Shown one piece after another: positions 37,401-48,022 of a stretch of DNA of 64,000 nucleotides. Within the stretch, counting starts at the first letter, position 1, and each line of letters begins with the position of its first letter. The notes beneath the pieces were generated by a model, which made no database searches, had not been told where the DNA came from, and saw only the letters and a list, made by a program, of their open reading frames with translations. The DNA is from Gonapodya prolifera JEL478 (Eukaryota > Monoblepharomycota > Monoblepharidomycetes > Monoblepharidales > Gonapodyaceae): the NCBI GenBank assembly GCA_001574975.1, contig KQ965737.1, positions 350,288 to 414,287 of the forward strand, in the 5' to 3' direction. A program made the translations under genes and the position numbers.

Positions 37401-39145
37401 TCACTTCAAAATTCACTGTACTTTTTTCTTGCGTAGCGTCGTCGCGCCGTCGCGTACCAGAAAGCTGTTGAGGACTTTGAACGATCGTATCGCTCTTCCA
37501 GCACAGGAGCACCCGCTCAGCGTGGCTTTGTGTGTCCCATTCGTAAACGTGAGTGCTTGATGCATCTTCGACCGCAAAAGTGTCCTTAAACGAACTACAT
37601 ACTCTGTATTCTTCCCAGCGCTGGCGTCGATGGATGATCCGGAAGAGCTTTTTGAGGCCATGTCTAAATCAAAAGATGACGTGGCGTTTTTCGAACAGCT
37701 TTCTCACGCACAGCAGGGAAAATTGCAGCAATTTCGAGAAGAGAGAGAGATGGAGCTTTATGCGCAACGAGAACGAGTTGTTGCAGACGCGGTGCGGGAG
37801 GCGCTTCCGGACCGGGACGTCTCACCTCATTTGAAAATCCGCGTTCTCGATTGTCGCGTCACAGAAAAGAACGACTTTCGAAGACCGGAAACAATGCTTA
37901 CATTATGGAGACCATCCGGAGAAGTCGTCGCGAGTCTACTTGAGGGAAGATGTTACAGAGTGAGCAACGCTGACGGATGGTGTCCTCAAAAACATAAGTT
38001 CACCTATCGGACAGATCACCAGCCTGTCGCCAAAGCAACGAGGTGGCGCTCTGTACTTGGAATCAACCAAGTCAACAATCGCTCAGGAGCTACCGGAGCG
38101 CCATCAGAACGCACGTGAGCTCGGATACAGACCCCGGAAGTGGCGGACATGCAACGACCTGTACGATCTTTCATACCGAGACGAGGTTGACCTGGTTGCA
38201 GTTTTTGCCGGTGAGCTCCCAGTCCTAAGTATTTTTGTAGTCGCACAGCCTAAGCTCGATTGCAGGTCTGAGCGAGCCATCCGGGCATGGGAAGCGCTCC
38301 TTCGTTGTAACGGACAACACCGCGAGCATAAGGACTGTTGATACCTGGGAGGAACGGATCATTGAGAAGTTAAGCGCCATGGAAGTTGTGAGTGCTCTGG
38401 AACGGAGTCTGTCTTATCATTGGATCTGAATTCCCACACATTAGGGCGCCATCCTGCTGTTCCGCAACCTCGTTTTTCTCGCATCTTACGGAGCGGAATG
38501 TGGGGGTGCAGAGCTAAAGTTTGCGGAGATGTCGGAGATGTCGAGCACTGCGACCGGACCACTTCGTGACAGGGTCATCGAGCTGGAGCTGTGGAAGAAG
38601 AGGTGGGCGCGGTTCTTTGAAGGCATTAACAGACCAACAAAGCTGAAGTGTCGCACTATAGCGATGTCCACGGATGGGACGAACTGAGATTGGCTGCTGC
38701 AGCGAAGTTGGGACGTGTGGTAGGGGTTCCTTCCCGGGAAGTTTTCGATGGTGCGCGGTCAGTGCCTGTGTTTGCAAACGGAACAATGGAGGTGGCCAAA
38801 GAGCCCTTCAACGATCCTGCTTTGGGCGTGGGGTACTACCACCTTGGCGGCTCAGCTGTGAGTGACATTGCCAAGGATGTATTCCAGGAGAAAGCGAGCG
38901 AGGATCGTCAAAAAGTGGCAGCCTTGGATGTCGGAGTCCTTGACGGGCTGGACGACGACTTCTTTGACGACTTCGACCTGGACGATGAGAGCGAGCTCGC
39001 AGGTGCACCACACAAAGTGCAACCTACGCCGGGGGTGACGCAAGGTGGAGGAGATGGGGACATTTGTTTCGACGGGTCTTTGGAAGATGTGATGGCGCGG
39101 TGGAACACGCAGAACGGGTACGGGGCGCTGAACAGCCAGCTGTGA
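31406..39145 (+). CDS. BRCA2: BRCA2 homologue (Brh2-like) with BRC repeats and OB-fold DNA-binding domain
   Basis: Homologous-recombination mediator that loads Rad51 onto ssDNA. The 5' half (31406 to about 36200) is long and disordered. It holds two clear BRC repeats, SSFTTAGGTPAKAIT (35359 on) and SLFSTAAGSPVRPIS ending AAYLF (35527-35601), plus weaker F-S/T-x-A-R elements at about 34790, 34990 and 35155. The DNA-binding region follows: helical domain end WVQNHYRWITWKLAA (near 36530); OB1 with LTDGWYAITATLD and KIFVGQKLAIAGAQ (36915-37030), then NSTRRARWNARLG; OB2 with a tower-like coiled hairpin (ELFEAMSKSKDDVAFFEQ to RERVVADAVREAL, 37640-37800) and LTLWRPSGEVVASLLEG; OB3 with YDLSYRDEVDLVAVFAG (near 38190). 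The C-terminus has a strongly acidic DGLDDDFFDDFDLDDE patch (38946 on). About 10 introns. ATG 31406 is the first ATG, 114 bp after the elongase stop. Confidence 0.92.
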
Positions 39146-39412
39146 ATTTCAGTCTCAGGAGTGTCACGGAACAAGGCGTCTGAAGAGAGATACTGGCGGG
39201 TAATAATGTGTGATGGGATATTCCGTATGACATTTGAACAATTGACATTCTTGTGAAGTAAAAAGTAAAGATTGTTTGTAGATTTCCCCCCAAAATGCAT
39301 TCTTTTGGGTTCAGAAAGCGTGATGAGCGTTGCGGTCGCAGAGGAGAAGAGGAAAAGAGGAGAGGAGGCTGAATTGGTTACCGTGGTGTGACGTGAGTAC
39401 GCTGGTATTCTT

Positions 39413-40252
39413 TCATGTAGGCACAAGTGAGGTCGTGTCGCTTGCACTTGTAGTGGGCAAAACACGAATCTCCAACTGGTATGATGAGACGGTTGTCAAT
39501 AACCCACGTTCCCGGCAGACAAACAACGGAAGACGTACAAAAAGATACGCGGTCTCTCCCAATCCTCGTATCTGTAGCCCGTACTTGGGTTCCCAAACGG
39601 TCTCTGACAGGTGTGAGAGCCACTCGTCAAGCTCCACAAGAGCTCTTAGCAGCCGTCGGGTGGACGTGCGCTTTCCCAGCCATTTGGACGCCCAGACACG
39701 TGGCTTACTCGCGTCCTTTTCAAAGGGCGCAGGCGCAGCTCCGTTGGGCGATGAGGCGAGGTGAGCAACGACCCTTTCTTCGACGTGGTATAGTGACGTT
39801 GAGGAGTCATCGGAAGAGACCTCGGGCGGTGGCGCGGCCGGAGAGACTGGAATTTCTACGACGTGAGGGGAAGGAAGTGCGGTGGGGGGGTTGGAAGCAG
39901 CGGGAAAGGTCGGGCGGTGGTGGGAGGATGTTGTGTCAGGTCCACGGAAGAACTCTGGCAAGTCCGCGACGTAGAGCGTGAGACATCCAAACAGCGCCTC
40001 GAGCGCCGAGTACCACGACACGTCGTCTTCCGCCGCGATGATGCGGTTCACGCGCTCGATGAGGCGGTCAAAGTCTACAGCGAATGCGTGTCCCCGTGCT
40101 TCGAGGCCGCGGGGGATGCGGCGGGAGAATTGGATGCGATCGTGCCCCGATGAATAGTCGCGGGGCACGCGCAGGCATTTGATGCGGGTGCGGGAGTGTG
40201 GCTGCGTTATTGAGGTCGGTGGCATCAATTCGCATGGGGTCAACGAGCACAT
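39413..40252 (-). CDS. ERF4: Erf4/GOLGA7 family protein (palmitoyltransferase subunit)
   Basis: Homologue of yeast Erf4 and animal GOLGA7, the accessory subunit of the Ras palmitoyltransferase Erf2/ZDHHC9 at the ER or Golgi. The conserved block is continuous: IKCLRVPRDYSSG, FSRRIPRGLEARG, FDRLIERVNRIIAAEDDVSW and YSALEALFGCLTLYV (40180-39990). A second conserved block, ALVELDEWLSHLSETVWEPK followed by YGLQIRG (39650-39580), is separated from the first by about 85 residues of Pro/Ser-rich linker, an insertion compared with GOLGA7. The last part near 39420-39560 includes LEIRVL, matching the usual LEI ending, although a short intron could lie just before it. ATG 40252 or 40225 may be the start. 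It is tail-to-tail with BRCA2. Confidence 0.82.
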   Translation of the reverse strand: MCSLTPCELMPPTSITQPHSRTRIKCLRVPRDYSSGHDRIQFSRRIPRGLEARGHAFAVDFDRLIERVNRIIAAEDDVSWYSALEALFGCLTLYVADLPEFFRGPDTTSSHHRPTFPAASNPPTALPSPHVVEIPVSPAAPPPEVSSDDSSTSLYHVEERVVAHLASSPNGAAPAPFEKDASKPRVWASKWLGKRTSTRRLLRALVELDEWLSHLSETVWEPKYGLQIRGLGETAYLFVRLPLFVCRERGLLTTVSSYQLEIRVLPTTSASDTTSLVPT

Positions 40253-40569
40253 ACAACATCAGGTTCTTCCGACACGAGCGTTTGATCGTGTATCGATAAA
40301 TAAATGAAATCTCTCATCTTCTGTAGCAAATTCTTGTTGAATTACGGGGGAAAAAAATTAAATCTGCACGGCGCTGAAGTCCATCTACGTAATGTTCTAC
40401 ACGTGAGTATATTCTGTGAATTGAAACTCACAGCCGAGTGCTGCCAATTAAGTGGTCACCCTGTCGTCACAGCGCGTTCCATAGCGCGTTGCTTTGTCGC
40501 GGGTAAACTATTGTCTTGCGAATATCGGCAGAACTACTCACAACTGTCGCTCGCTTCCCCCGCGCGAGG

Positions 40570-43232
40570 ATGAGATTCCCGCGTCCCCTCGCACTTCCCG
40601 CGTTTCTCCTTCTGCTCCTCGTTCTCCCCCCCTCATTACTCGCCAGCGCTGATGACTCCTCCACCGCAGCACCCATTCATCCTTCACCCGAAGAGCTCGC
40701 CAGTGCTGACGACGCACCTTCCGGCATCAGACGCATCCAAGGACCAGCAATTCCATATTTTCGCGCAATTCCCGGTCGTCCCGTCTCGAGCCAGGACTCA
40801 ACACAGCTGAGCCGGCGCTCTCCGCCACGCCATCCTTTCCACCCCTCCGGCCGCATGGAAAACCCCGCGAATTTTGATATACCGCGAGGTGTGTCGGTCA
40901 TGGAAGATGCGGGAGGAGATGGGGACGATGACGACTTGAAAGTGTGTGTTGGACACATTGTTCGCAACAACTCGCGCGTCAATACGACATGCCAACGTTT
41001 TTCTCCCTCAAAATACGCACACTCTCTACGCACCAAAACGAAATCGCAAAGATCTCTCCGATCACGTCCACCATTGCTCTGGTGTGCACACTCTTCGCGT
41101 GTACCGTGACATTGGTCTCGATTTGGCACCACCTGAAAAACTATCGCAGACCCGACTGTCAGAGGCTTATCATTCGCATTCTCTGGATGTAAGAAGATAG
41201 TCCTTTGCTTTTTAGTCTCGGAAAGTACCATGGTGGTGTCGCCAGCATTCGATGATGCTGTTATGACGTCGCTCAGGAGCTGAAAGTCGCGCTCCAGTTG
41301 ACCTTCAGCATGCAATCCAGCACTTCACACTCAACCAGTGCTGTGTGATGGACGACAGTGGCACCACAGCAACAGGAATATCAGAGACGAAATCCGCCCT
41401 TTACATAATGAAACCACTCACATGATCCTCACTATTTTCCCTCAGGGTCCCCGTCTACTCCGTCTCCTCCTACATCTCGCTAAACTCGTGGCGTCTTGCC
41501 TCCTACATCGACACCCTGCGAGACGTCTATGAAGCCTTTGTAATCTACACCTTCTTTTCGCTGTGCGTCAACTTCCTCGGTGGGGAGCGTGACCTGCTCA
41601 TCGACCACCTCCGCGGGCGCCCCAAGACGCCTCACATGTGGCCCCTGAACTACGTCTTGAGGCCCATGGAGGTCTCGGACCCGAACGTATTTCTCCTCAT
41701 CAGGAGGATGATCCTGCAGTTTGTCATTGTGAAGCCGTTGGTCGGCGTGCTGACCCTCATGCTCAAGTTGGCGGGGTGGTACTACGAGGGATGGATCGCG
41801 CTCGGGTCGGCGTATCTCTACTTCTCGCTCGCGTACAACGTTAGCGTGTCGCTGAGTATGTACGGGCTCGTTATGTTTTACCTCACATGCCATCATGATT
41901 TAGCTCCATTCAGGTGGGTGACCTCGCTCGTTGGATTTTGCTTCGCTTCAATCACTCTCAACACTTTTTTGCATCCATTCCCATTCCATCCCTTATGCCC
42001 GACAAGACCGCTCCCGAAATTCCTGGTCGTGAAAGCCATCATCTTCTTCTCGTTCTGGCAATCCTTTGTCATTTCGATCCTCGTTTGGGCAGGAGCCATC
42101 CGTCAACGTAAGACCACGTTCGCTCATATCCCCATGAAGCACCCCCCGTTGAAGTTAGTGTTCCCGTCCCCTCTTCACCCCATCAGACGGCGCGTACAGT
42201 GCCGAAAATGTCGCCACGAGCATCCAAGACTTTCTCATCTGCCTCGAATCCGTCTTCTTCGCCATGGGCCACTACTACGCCTTCCCTCCTTCTGACTACG
42301 ACCCCGACGTGACCCCGTCGGCCCCGCGGCTGTGCGCACGAGTACCCTTGTGGTACGCCTTCCGGGATGCCGTGGGCATGCGCGACTTTGTGAACGACGC
42401 TTGGCACACGCTCAAGGGCACGACATTCGGCTCCTACGAGCGGCGCGACGACATGTTTTGGGTGCGCGACGGCCACAGTGGGGGGAGGGGTTCGGCGTGG
42501 AACGTGTTTTCGTCAGACAGCCAAGGCGGGTACCAGCGGGTGGACACAAATGACGGCGGAGAGTCGGGGTGGGCAACGAGCAGCCTGCGTGGGGGCTTGC
42601 GCAGCTCTCGTCCGCCAGGAATGGGGGACCTGGATCACGACTTTGCTGCACGGCACGCCGGGGAGTCGTCCGAACGTGCCCGAGATGGATTCGGGGAGGA
42701 AACGGTGGATTTCCCGGACCCGTTCAACGACAGTGAGCGTGACATCGAGGATCTGTACAGGAGGTCTAGGAGGACCCTGTTTGGGGATTACAATTATCCG
42801 GCTCTGGGTGGACCGGCACCGAAGCTCAACCTCGTACCAGATTACGGCACTACCGTAGGGGCCGCAAACGGAGGAGCGACCAGCTCGCAATACCGTGGGG
42901 GGTCTGGGCTAAACGGTAGTGCTGGTTTCTCGACGAGTGGGAACAATAATTCGTCTCTCGCTGGTAGCGATCTTGGGTCGTCACGGAGAGTCCAGGACGC
43001 TCTCTCTCCCGGGTTTGACCCCCCGACCCGGTCGCGCTCACCAGCGATCGATCGAGCAGGTAGCTCTTCTCCTGGTCTTGGAAAGCAGCGATCCTCGGCG
43101 CACTTGGTTGCAGCAGGGATCGGGACCAACAGGGGAGAAAACCAGGACCTTTCACTCCAACTCGGAGAGAGCACCCCACTGATTTTTGGTCGTGACCCTC
43201 TCTTGGAAGAGGCCAACGTCGATAGTAGATAG
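40570..43232 (+). CDS. TMEM184/organic solute transporter-alpha family membrane protein
   Basis: Seven-helix membrane protein of the TMEM184/OSTalpha family, found at endomembranes and vacuoles in plants and fungi. ATG 40570 opens a signal peptide (MRFPRPLALPAFLLLLLVLP) and a lumenal disordered segment. An intron from about 40942 to 41050 leads to ISPITSTIALVCTLFACTVT and HHLKNYRRPDCQRL. The next intron ends at about 41445, giving MVPVYSVSSYISLNSWRLAS, then DTLRDVYEAFVIYTFFS, FVIVKPLVGVLTLMLKLAG, and across an intron PKFLVVKAIIFFSFWQSFV (near 42020) and ATSIQDFLICLESVFFAMGH (near 42215). These are the family's core helices. The C-terminal tail (42300-43232) is cytosolic-looking, Ser/Gly-rich and disordered, longer than in many relatives. 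An alternative in-frame start at 40516 would precede the signal peptide. Confidence 0.87.
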
Positions 43233-43249
43233 ATTTTCATTGACACAAC

Positions 43250-43435
43250 ATGTATTATCGTCAATTTCGATTTCTTACCCTTTGCAGTTGTAACACAAAA
43301 CGTTTCGTAGGCGATGACCGAGAATCAGGAGTTGCCACCGAAGAGAAACTTCTTGCAGGAGCCGAAAAAGAGCTCCACAAAACTGGCTTGCTCGACCAGA
43401 TCAAGAGGCAAATCACACCCTTTCGCTTACAGTAA
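43250..43435 (+). CDS. Small ORF of unknown status (61 codons)
   Basis: An ATG-initiated 61-codon frame just 3' of the TMEM184 gene. Its second half is a plausible amphipathic helix (EEKLLAGAEKELHKTGLLDQ then IKRQIT), vaguely like the first helices of LisH/FOP-type centrosomal proteins. The first half is unremarkable. It lies in the 290-bp gap between two convergent genes and may simply be 3' UTR. I would not rely on it being translated. Confidence 0.15.
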   Translation: MYYRQFRFLTLCSCNTKRFVGDDRESGVATEEKLLAGAEKELHKTGLLDQIKRQITPFRLQ

Positions 43436-43521
43436 ACAAAATGGGTGAGAGAAAAGCGAGGGGAGAGAAAGAAGGCACTACGTCGATTAATATAACCATG
43501 CAATGTATTTCCTATTTATAT

Positions 43522-46500
43522 TTAAGACTGTACAAAAAGGCGAGGCGCCAGATTTAGTGCCATGAGTTCTTGGAACAACAACTTTGCGGCATACTGACAC
43601 ATTGGGCATTTTAGTAAGTTGAGATTAAACCATGGGCCGATATGCAAACCAGCGTTCACTCACCGGAATCCAAACTTGACTGATCTGTGTTCGATTAGAG
43701 CAGATTTTGCAGTAATACTCTTTCCTCTTGATGTTCGCCACCGCCATCAGACCACACAAGTCACACACGTGGATGCGATAAGCATCAGAGACGTCGAACA
43801 GCCGTTCTTTCAAGAACTGCGCGGCACCATGTGAGATCATGCAATCCCGCTCCATTTCTCCGAATCGTAAACCACCATCACGCGAACGACCTTCAACCGG
43901 TTGTCGAGTGAGAATCTGCAGCGGACCGTGGGCACGGGCGTGGATTTTATCGTCGACCATGTGTTTAAGGCGCTGGTAGTAAGTGGGTCCCAAGAAGATC
44001 TGAGCCTGCAGTTTCCGTCCCGTGTGACCATTGTAAAGAACCTGGCGTAACAGTCACGATGTGAGTCCAAGCAAAAAAACAGTGGAATCACTTTGATTCT
44101 CACCTCATAGCCTCGTTGCTGGTAACCAAGGCCTTTTAGAGCGCTCGAGATAGCCCCCACTGTGGTGTCCATGAACGGGGTTGCGTCACCTTCTTCACCT
44201 GCTAATGCCGATACTTTGCCTAGCAAGCATTCGACTAAATGTCCGATCGTCATCCGAGAAGGAATGGCGTGGGGATTAATGATGATGTCCGGGGTTACTC
44301 CTTCTGCGGTAAACGGCATATCCTCCGTTCGATAAGTAATACCGACAGTGCCCTTCTGCCCGTGCCTCGATGCGAACTTGTCGCCCATCTGAGGAATCCT
44401 CGTTGAACGGATCCGAATTTTCACCATATTCTGCCCCTGAGAATCCGTCGAGAGCATGACCTGATCAACAATGCCCGTCTCCGACCCTCTCATGAAAGTA
44501 CTGGAGTCTTTCTTCTCGTGCCGCGCGGTCCTGGCACCAAGCTCTTCAGAAGTTTTCGGAAGAGGTACGGTCTTGCCAATCAAAATATCCCCGTCACTGA
44601 CACGAGTACCTGGCGGTATCAATCCATCATCGTCCAGCTTGTCATACGTCGTGGCCCGCATTCGGATGGTAGTATCCCGCGTCGGTTTCTCGAAGGATTC
44701 CTGTTGGTGAAGACCCAACTTCTTCTCGCTGTCCATGTGCGTCCGATAGTAGAGTGATCGGAACAGTCCCCGGTCAATTGCACTCTGGTTCATGATGACG
44801 GAATCCTCTTGGTTATATCCGGAGTAGCACGCAACTAAGCAAAGGTTCCACATCATTCCATCGTTCGATGAAGGCCACAAATAGAAAGTCACATGACTCA
44901 CTGGCTACTATCGCATTCTGCCCAGCAGGTAAATCTCGGAAGTGGAGGTGCTCCATTGCGCGCGTCGTTACCAGTGGCTTCTGGGGATAGTAAAGAATGT
45001 TTGCCATCGTATCCATTCTGTTTTGGAAATTGGTGAGAAAGATGCCCATGGCCTGTTTTCCCATAGCTGATTGGTACGTATTGCGGGGAGACTATGACAG
45101 CAATCTGTTTCATCATAGCGCAATCTTACTAGAAGAAAATGTTCTCACCTGATTGTGATCGGGGAAAGGAATGATACTTGCACAGATTCCGAGAATCATA
45201 CTGGGGTGGATCTCCGCGTGTGTCCAATACCGCGTGAGCACAGTTCCCCCTCTCAAGCGCTCAGTTACTCCCCACTCTCCACGCTGTTCTAGAGCTCCGT
45301 GTTGCGCGACCATCTGGGACTCGGTCAAGTCCTCCAGTGACATGGCAATCATGGTCGTTTCCTCCTCATCCGTGTCCACATACTCAACCAACCCATTCGA
45401 CACAAGGTCTCCCCATTTCCATTCTTTCGTCTGAAGCTTCGTGATGTGTCCCTTTCGGATTGCGAGCTGCATGTCACTGACGACAAACAAAGGACGGCAG
45501 ATCCGACCTGCGTCACTGTAAAATCGCAATTCCTTCTCGCGAATGTCCCATACGGCAGAAACCTCAGCAGATATTGCGATACGTCGCCGATACTCCCGGA
45601 AAGTGTGAATCAGTTCCTCGGGGTTGCGGTGAATGCCGATCCAAACTCCGTTCATGAATACTTTTGTGGAGTATCGAATATCTTCGGCGCTAAGTTCCTC
45701 TAACTCTTCCAATGTCCATTCTTGTAAGAACGTAATAACGGGTTCCGCTGGTGACCCGACGGAGATGTATGCCATGAGCGCAAGGTTCTTCACGAGGCCG
45801 CAAGCTTGACCTTCTGGCGTCTCGGCCGGGCAGACCATACCCCAATGCGTATTGTGTAGCTGCCGAGGTTTGGCAAGCTTTCCTGGGATCGGGGTTACCG
45901 GTCGGCCGTGTCAAAACGGCGTCTCAACCGCCCTTCACCGCAAAGAGTCGCTGCACCGCCGAAACAGTGCAATGCAACCTACCTTCTCGTCCAATAGGCG
46001 AATTCAACCTCCTCAGATGACTCAGGGTACTTGCATAAGTGTACCGGTTCAACACCTGGCTCACACCAGCCCTGCTTTGCATCATTTTGCGTTGCTCTCC
46101 CCAGTTCCCAGTGGCAAGAGAGAATTGCAGGCCCCTTGTAATGATTTGATGCTGAACCGCTGATACCATGTTGAACTCTTTGTGGGTCTCAACGGACTAT
46201 GACATAGTTAATCAACCGACGCGCCAAGTAAGTGGATACAAGGTCGCTTACTTTGCGCAATGCTCTGGAGATGTCCTGTGTCAATCGCCGGAAGAGTTGT
46301 CGGAACAAATTCGCCATGAGCGGACCCGCAAGGTCCAGTCGCTTTTTACCGAAATGGTCACGGTCGTCTGGTTCGCGTCGTTCAAGAGCGCACAAAAGAA
46401 GACGGTGAATCATGTACCCAATGAACCAAGCCTTCTTAGTTTCTGAGCGCGGAACAATTCCAATATGCGGAAGCAGTTCTTTCTGCAAAATTTGTGCCGC

Positions 46501-47884
46501 GAAGCTGAACGACAATATTATGAGATCGTGCTCCAGTCCGAACACGAGGCAGCAACTACACACCCAATACGCTTCTCCCTTGACAATCCCATGGTCTGTG
46601 CCCTCTTCCCGATAAAATCTAAGGCGGTCTCCCTTTCTTGAATTTCATTGCCTTCTTCAATACTTGGGCGAAGCATTTCCAACATTTGGGAATCATTAAA
46701 GTCGTAACACACTCGCTCTAGAATTTCTCGATCGGAAAGTACTCCCAAGGCACGGAACAAAACTACAACAGGGACATCAGCTTTTATAAGTGGAACAGTT
46801 GAATAGAGGTTAAGTTGACCGGTGGAGGACTGAGCAAGGACAGTCACATTTGCGAACAAAACTAAACCAAAAAGAATTTGCTCACTCTCTTCCGCGGCAT
46901 TCGCTTGATAGCGCAAGAACTGATTTTTCTGAGACCTTTCTCCATTTGAGATCGGATCTCCGATTGCATAGACACTCCTCCAGGTTTGTTCGATGTGAAG
47001 ACATAGACTTGGTTTGCACCCATCCGCTCTTGGGCAATAATGACTTTCTCTGAGCCGTTAATAACGAAGTATCCACCCTAAAACGAAGGTGGGTGAAGAT
47101 TGGTTCAGAAGTTCCGGCAACAAGGTCCCAGACAAAACCAGGGATGTCTCCTTTCCGCAACGCCCAGGCCATGTACCTCAAAGGGTTTTCCCTCATGTAA
47201 TTGACCGTTAAGACGTTCACTCACTTGGTCGTAAGGACACTCCCCAGCGGCGAACATGTCGTTGTCACTGAGCCCTTGAAGCAGACAGTACTTGCTCTGC
47301 AACATGATAGGCACCCTCCCCACAAAAATTTTCTGCCAGGTAGGTTCACGTGGATCGCCACCTCCCTTTTGCTCCCACACTTTGTTGCCGGTGTCGTCCA
47401 GTCTCTGAATATGAACACGCTGGCGCATGTCCACGTAAAGCATGGAAGCGTAGGTAAGGTTACGGAGACGGGCTTGATGAGGAAAGAGCTGCTCAGTGGC
47501 CCCGCCTTCTGTAATTGCGGGTCTTGAGAGATAGATTTGTCCGAACTGGATCGACCAACGTTTCTGGAACAATGCGAACAGGGCACAGAGAATCATCATT
47601 GAGTTCCAAACTCAACGAGCGCACGGGAAAACAGCAGTGATGTGTCTCTATGAACTCACAGCGAGGTCTCCCTCTTCGTAATCTTCGTCAGTTTCAGTCA
47701 GATCCTTCACTAAAGTGACTGCAAGCGCCTCCAACACTATCTCTTGCATTGTATTTTCGACGAAAGCATCAAAAGAGTCCAGTTGCTGGCGGACCAGACC
47801 CTTGTCTGCGAAGAAACTCGTGACAACTTCCCAACAGTCGTCCGCCCCGATAGGGTCCCGCTCATCCAGATACTCGTCGTCCAT
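43522..47884 (-). CDS. RPB2: RNA polymerase II second largest subunit
   Basis: Catalytic-core subunit of RNA polymerase II. ATG 47884 starts [20 protein letters not shown], typical of Rpb2. Then come [26 protein letters not shown]-type protrusion sequence (near 47040-47070), the lobe/fork region, [20 protein letters not shown] (45840-45780), [14 protein letters not shown] (near 44770), [18 protein letters not shown] (near 44370, hybrid-binding region), [20 protein letters not shown], and the clamp zinc ribbon [20 protein letters not shown] followed by ICSN (near 43740). A final intron precedes [20 protein letters not shown] with stop TAA at 43522-43524. About ten introns. All signature blocks are intact, so I take it as functional. 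It shares a 138-bp divergent promoter with the capping-enzyme gene. Confidence 0.96.
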
Positions 47885-48022
47885 GGCGACGACGGCTTGG
47901 GCCACGGATTTTTCTCTGGGGGGTGTTGGGTTGGTGAAGAGTATTATAAAGAGGTTGTGACCGCAGTGGCCAATGGGAGCCACTTTGCCCTCTTCCAAAT
48001 CCCCCTCTCTGAATGCATTTCG
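47885..48022. promoter_or_regulatory. Bidirectional promoter between RPB2 and CEG1
   Basis: Only 138 bp separate the two start codons. On the plus strand there is a TATA-like TATTATAAA at 47942-47950 and a CCAAT box at 47970-47974. Because the gap is so short, the two genes must share control sequence or overlap each other's 5' leader. Confidence 0.5.
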
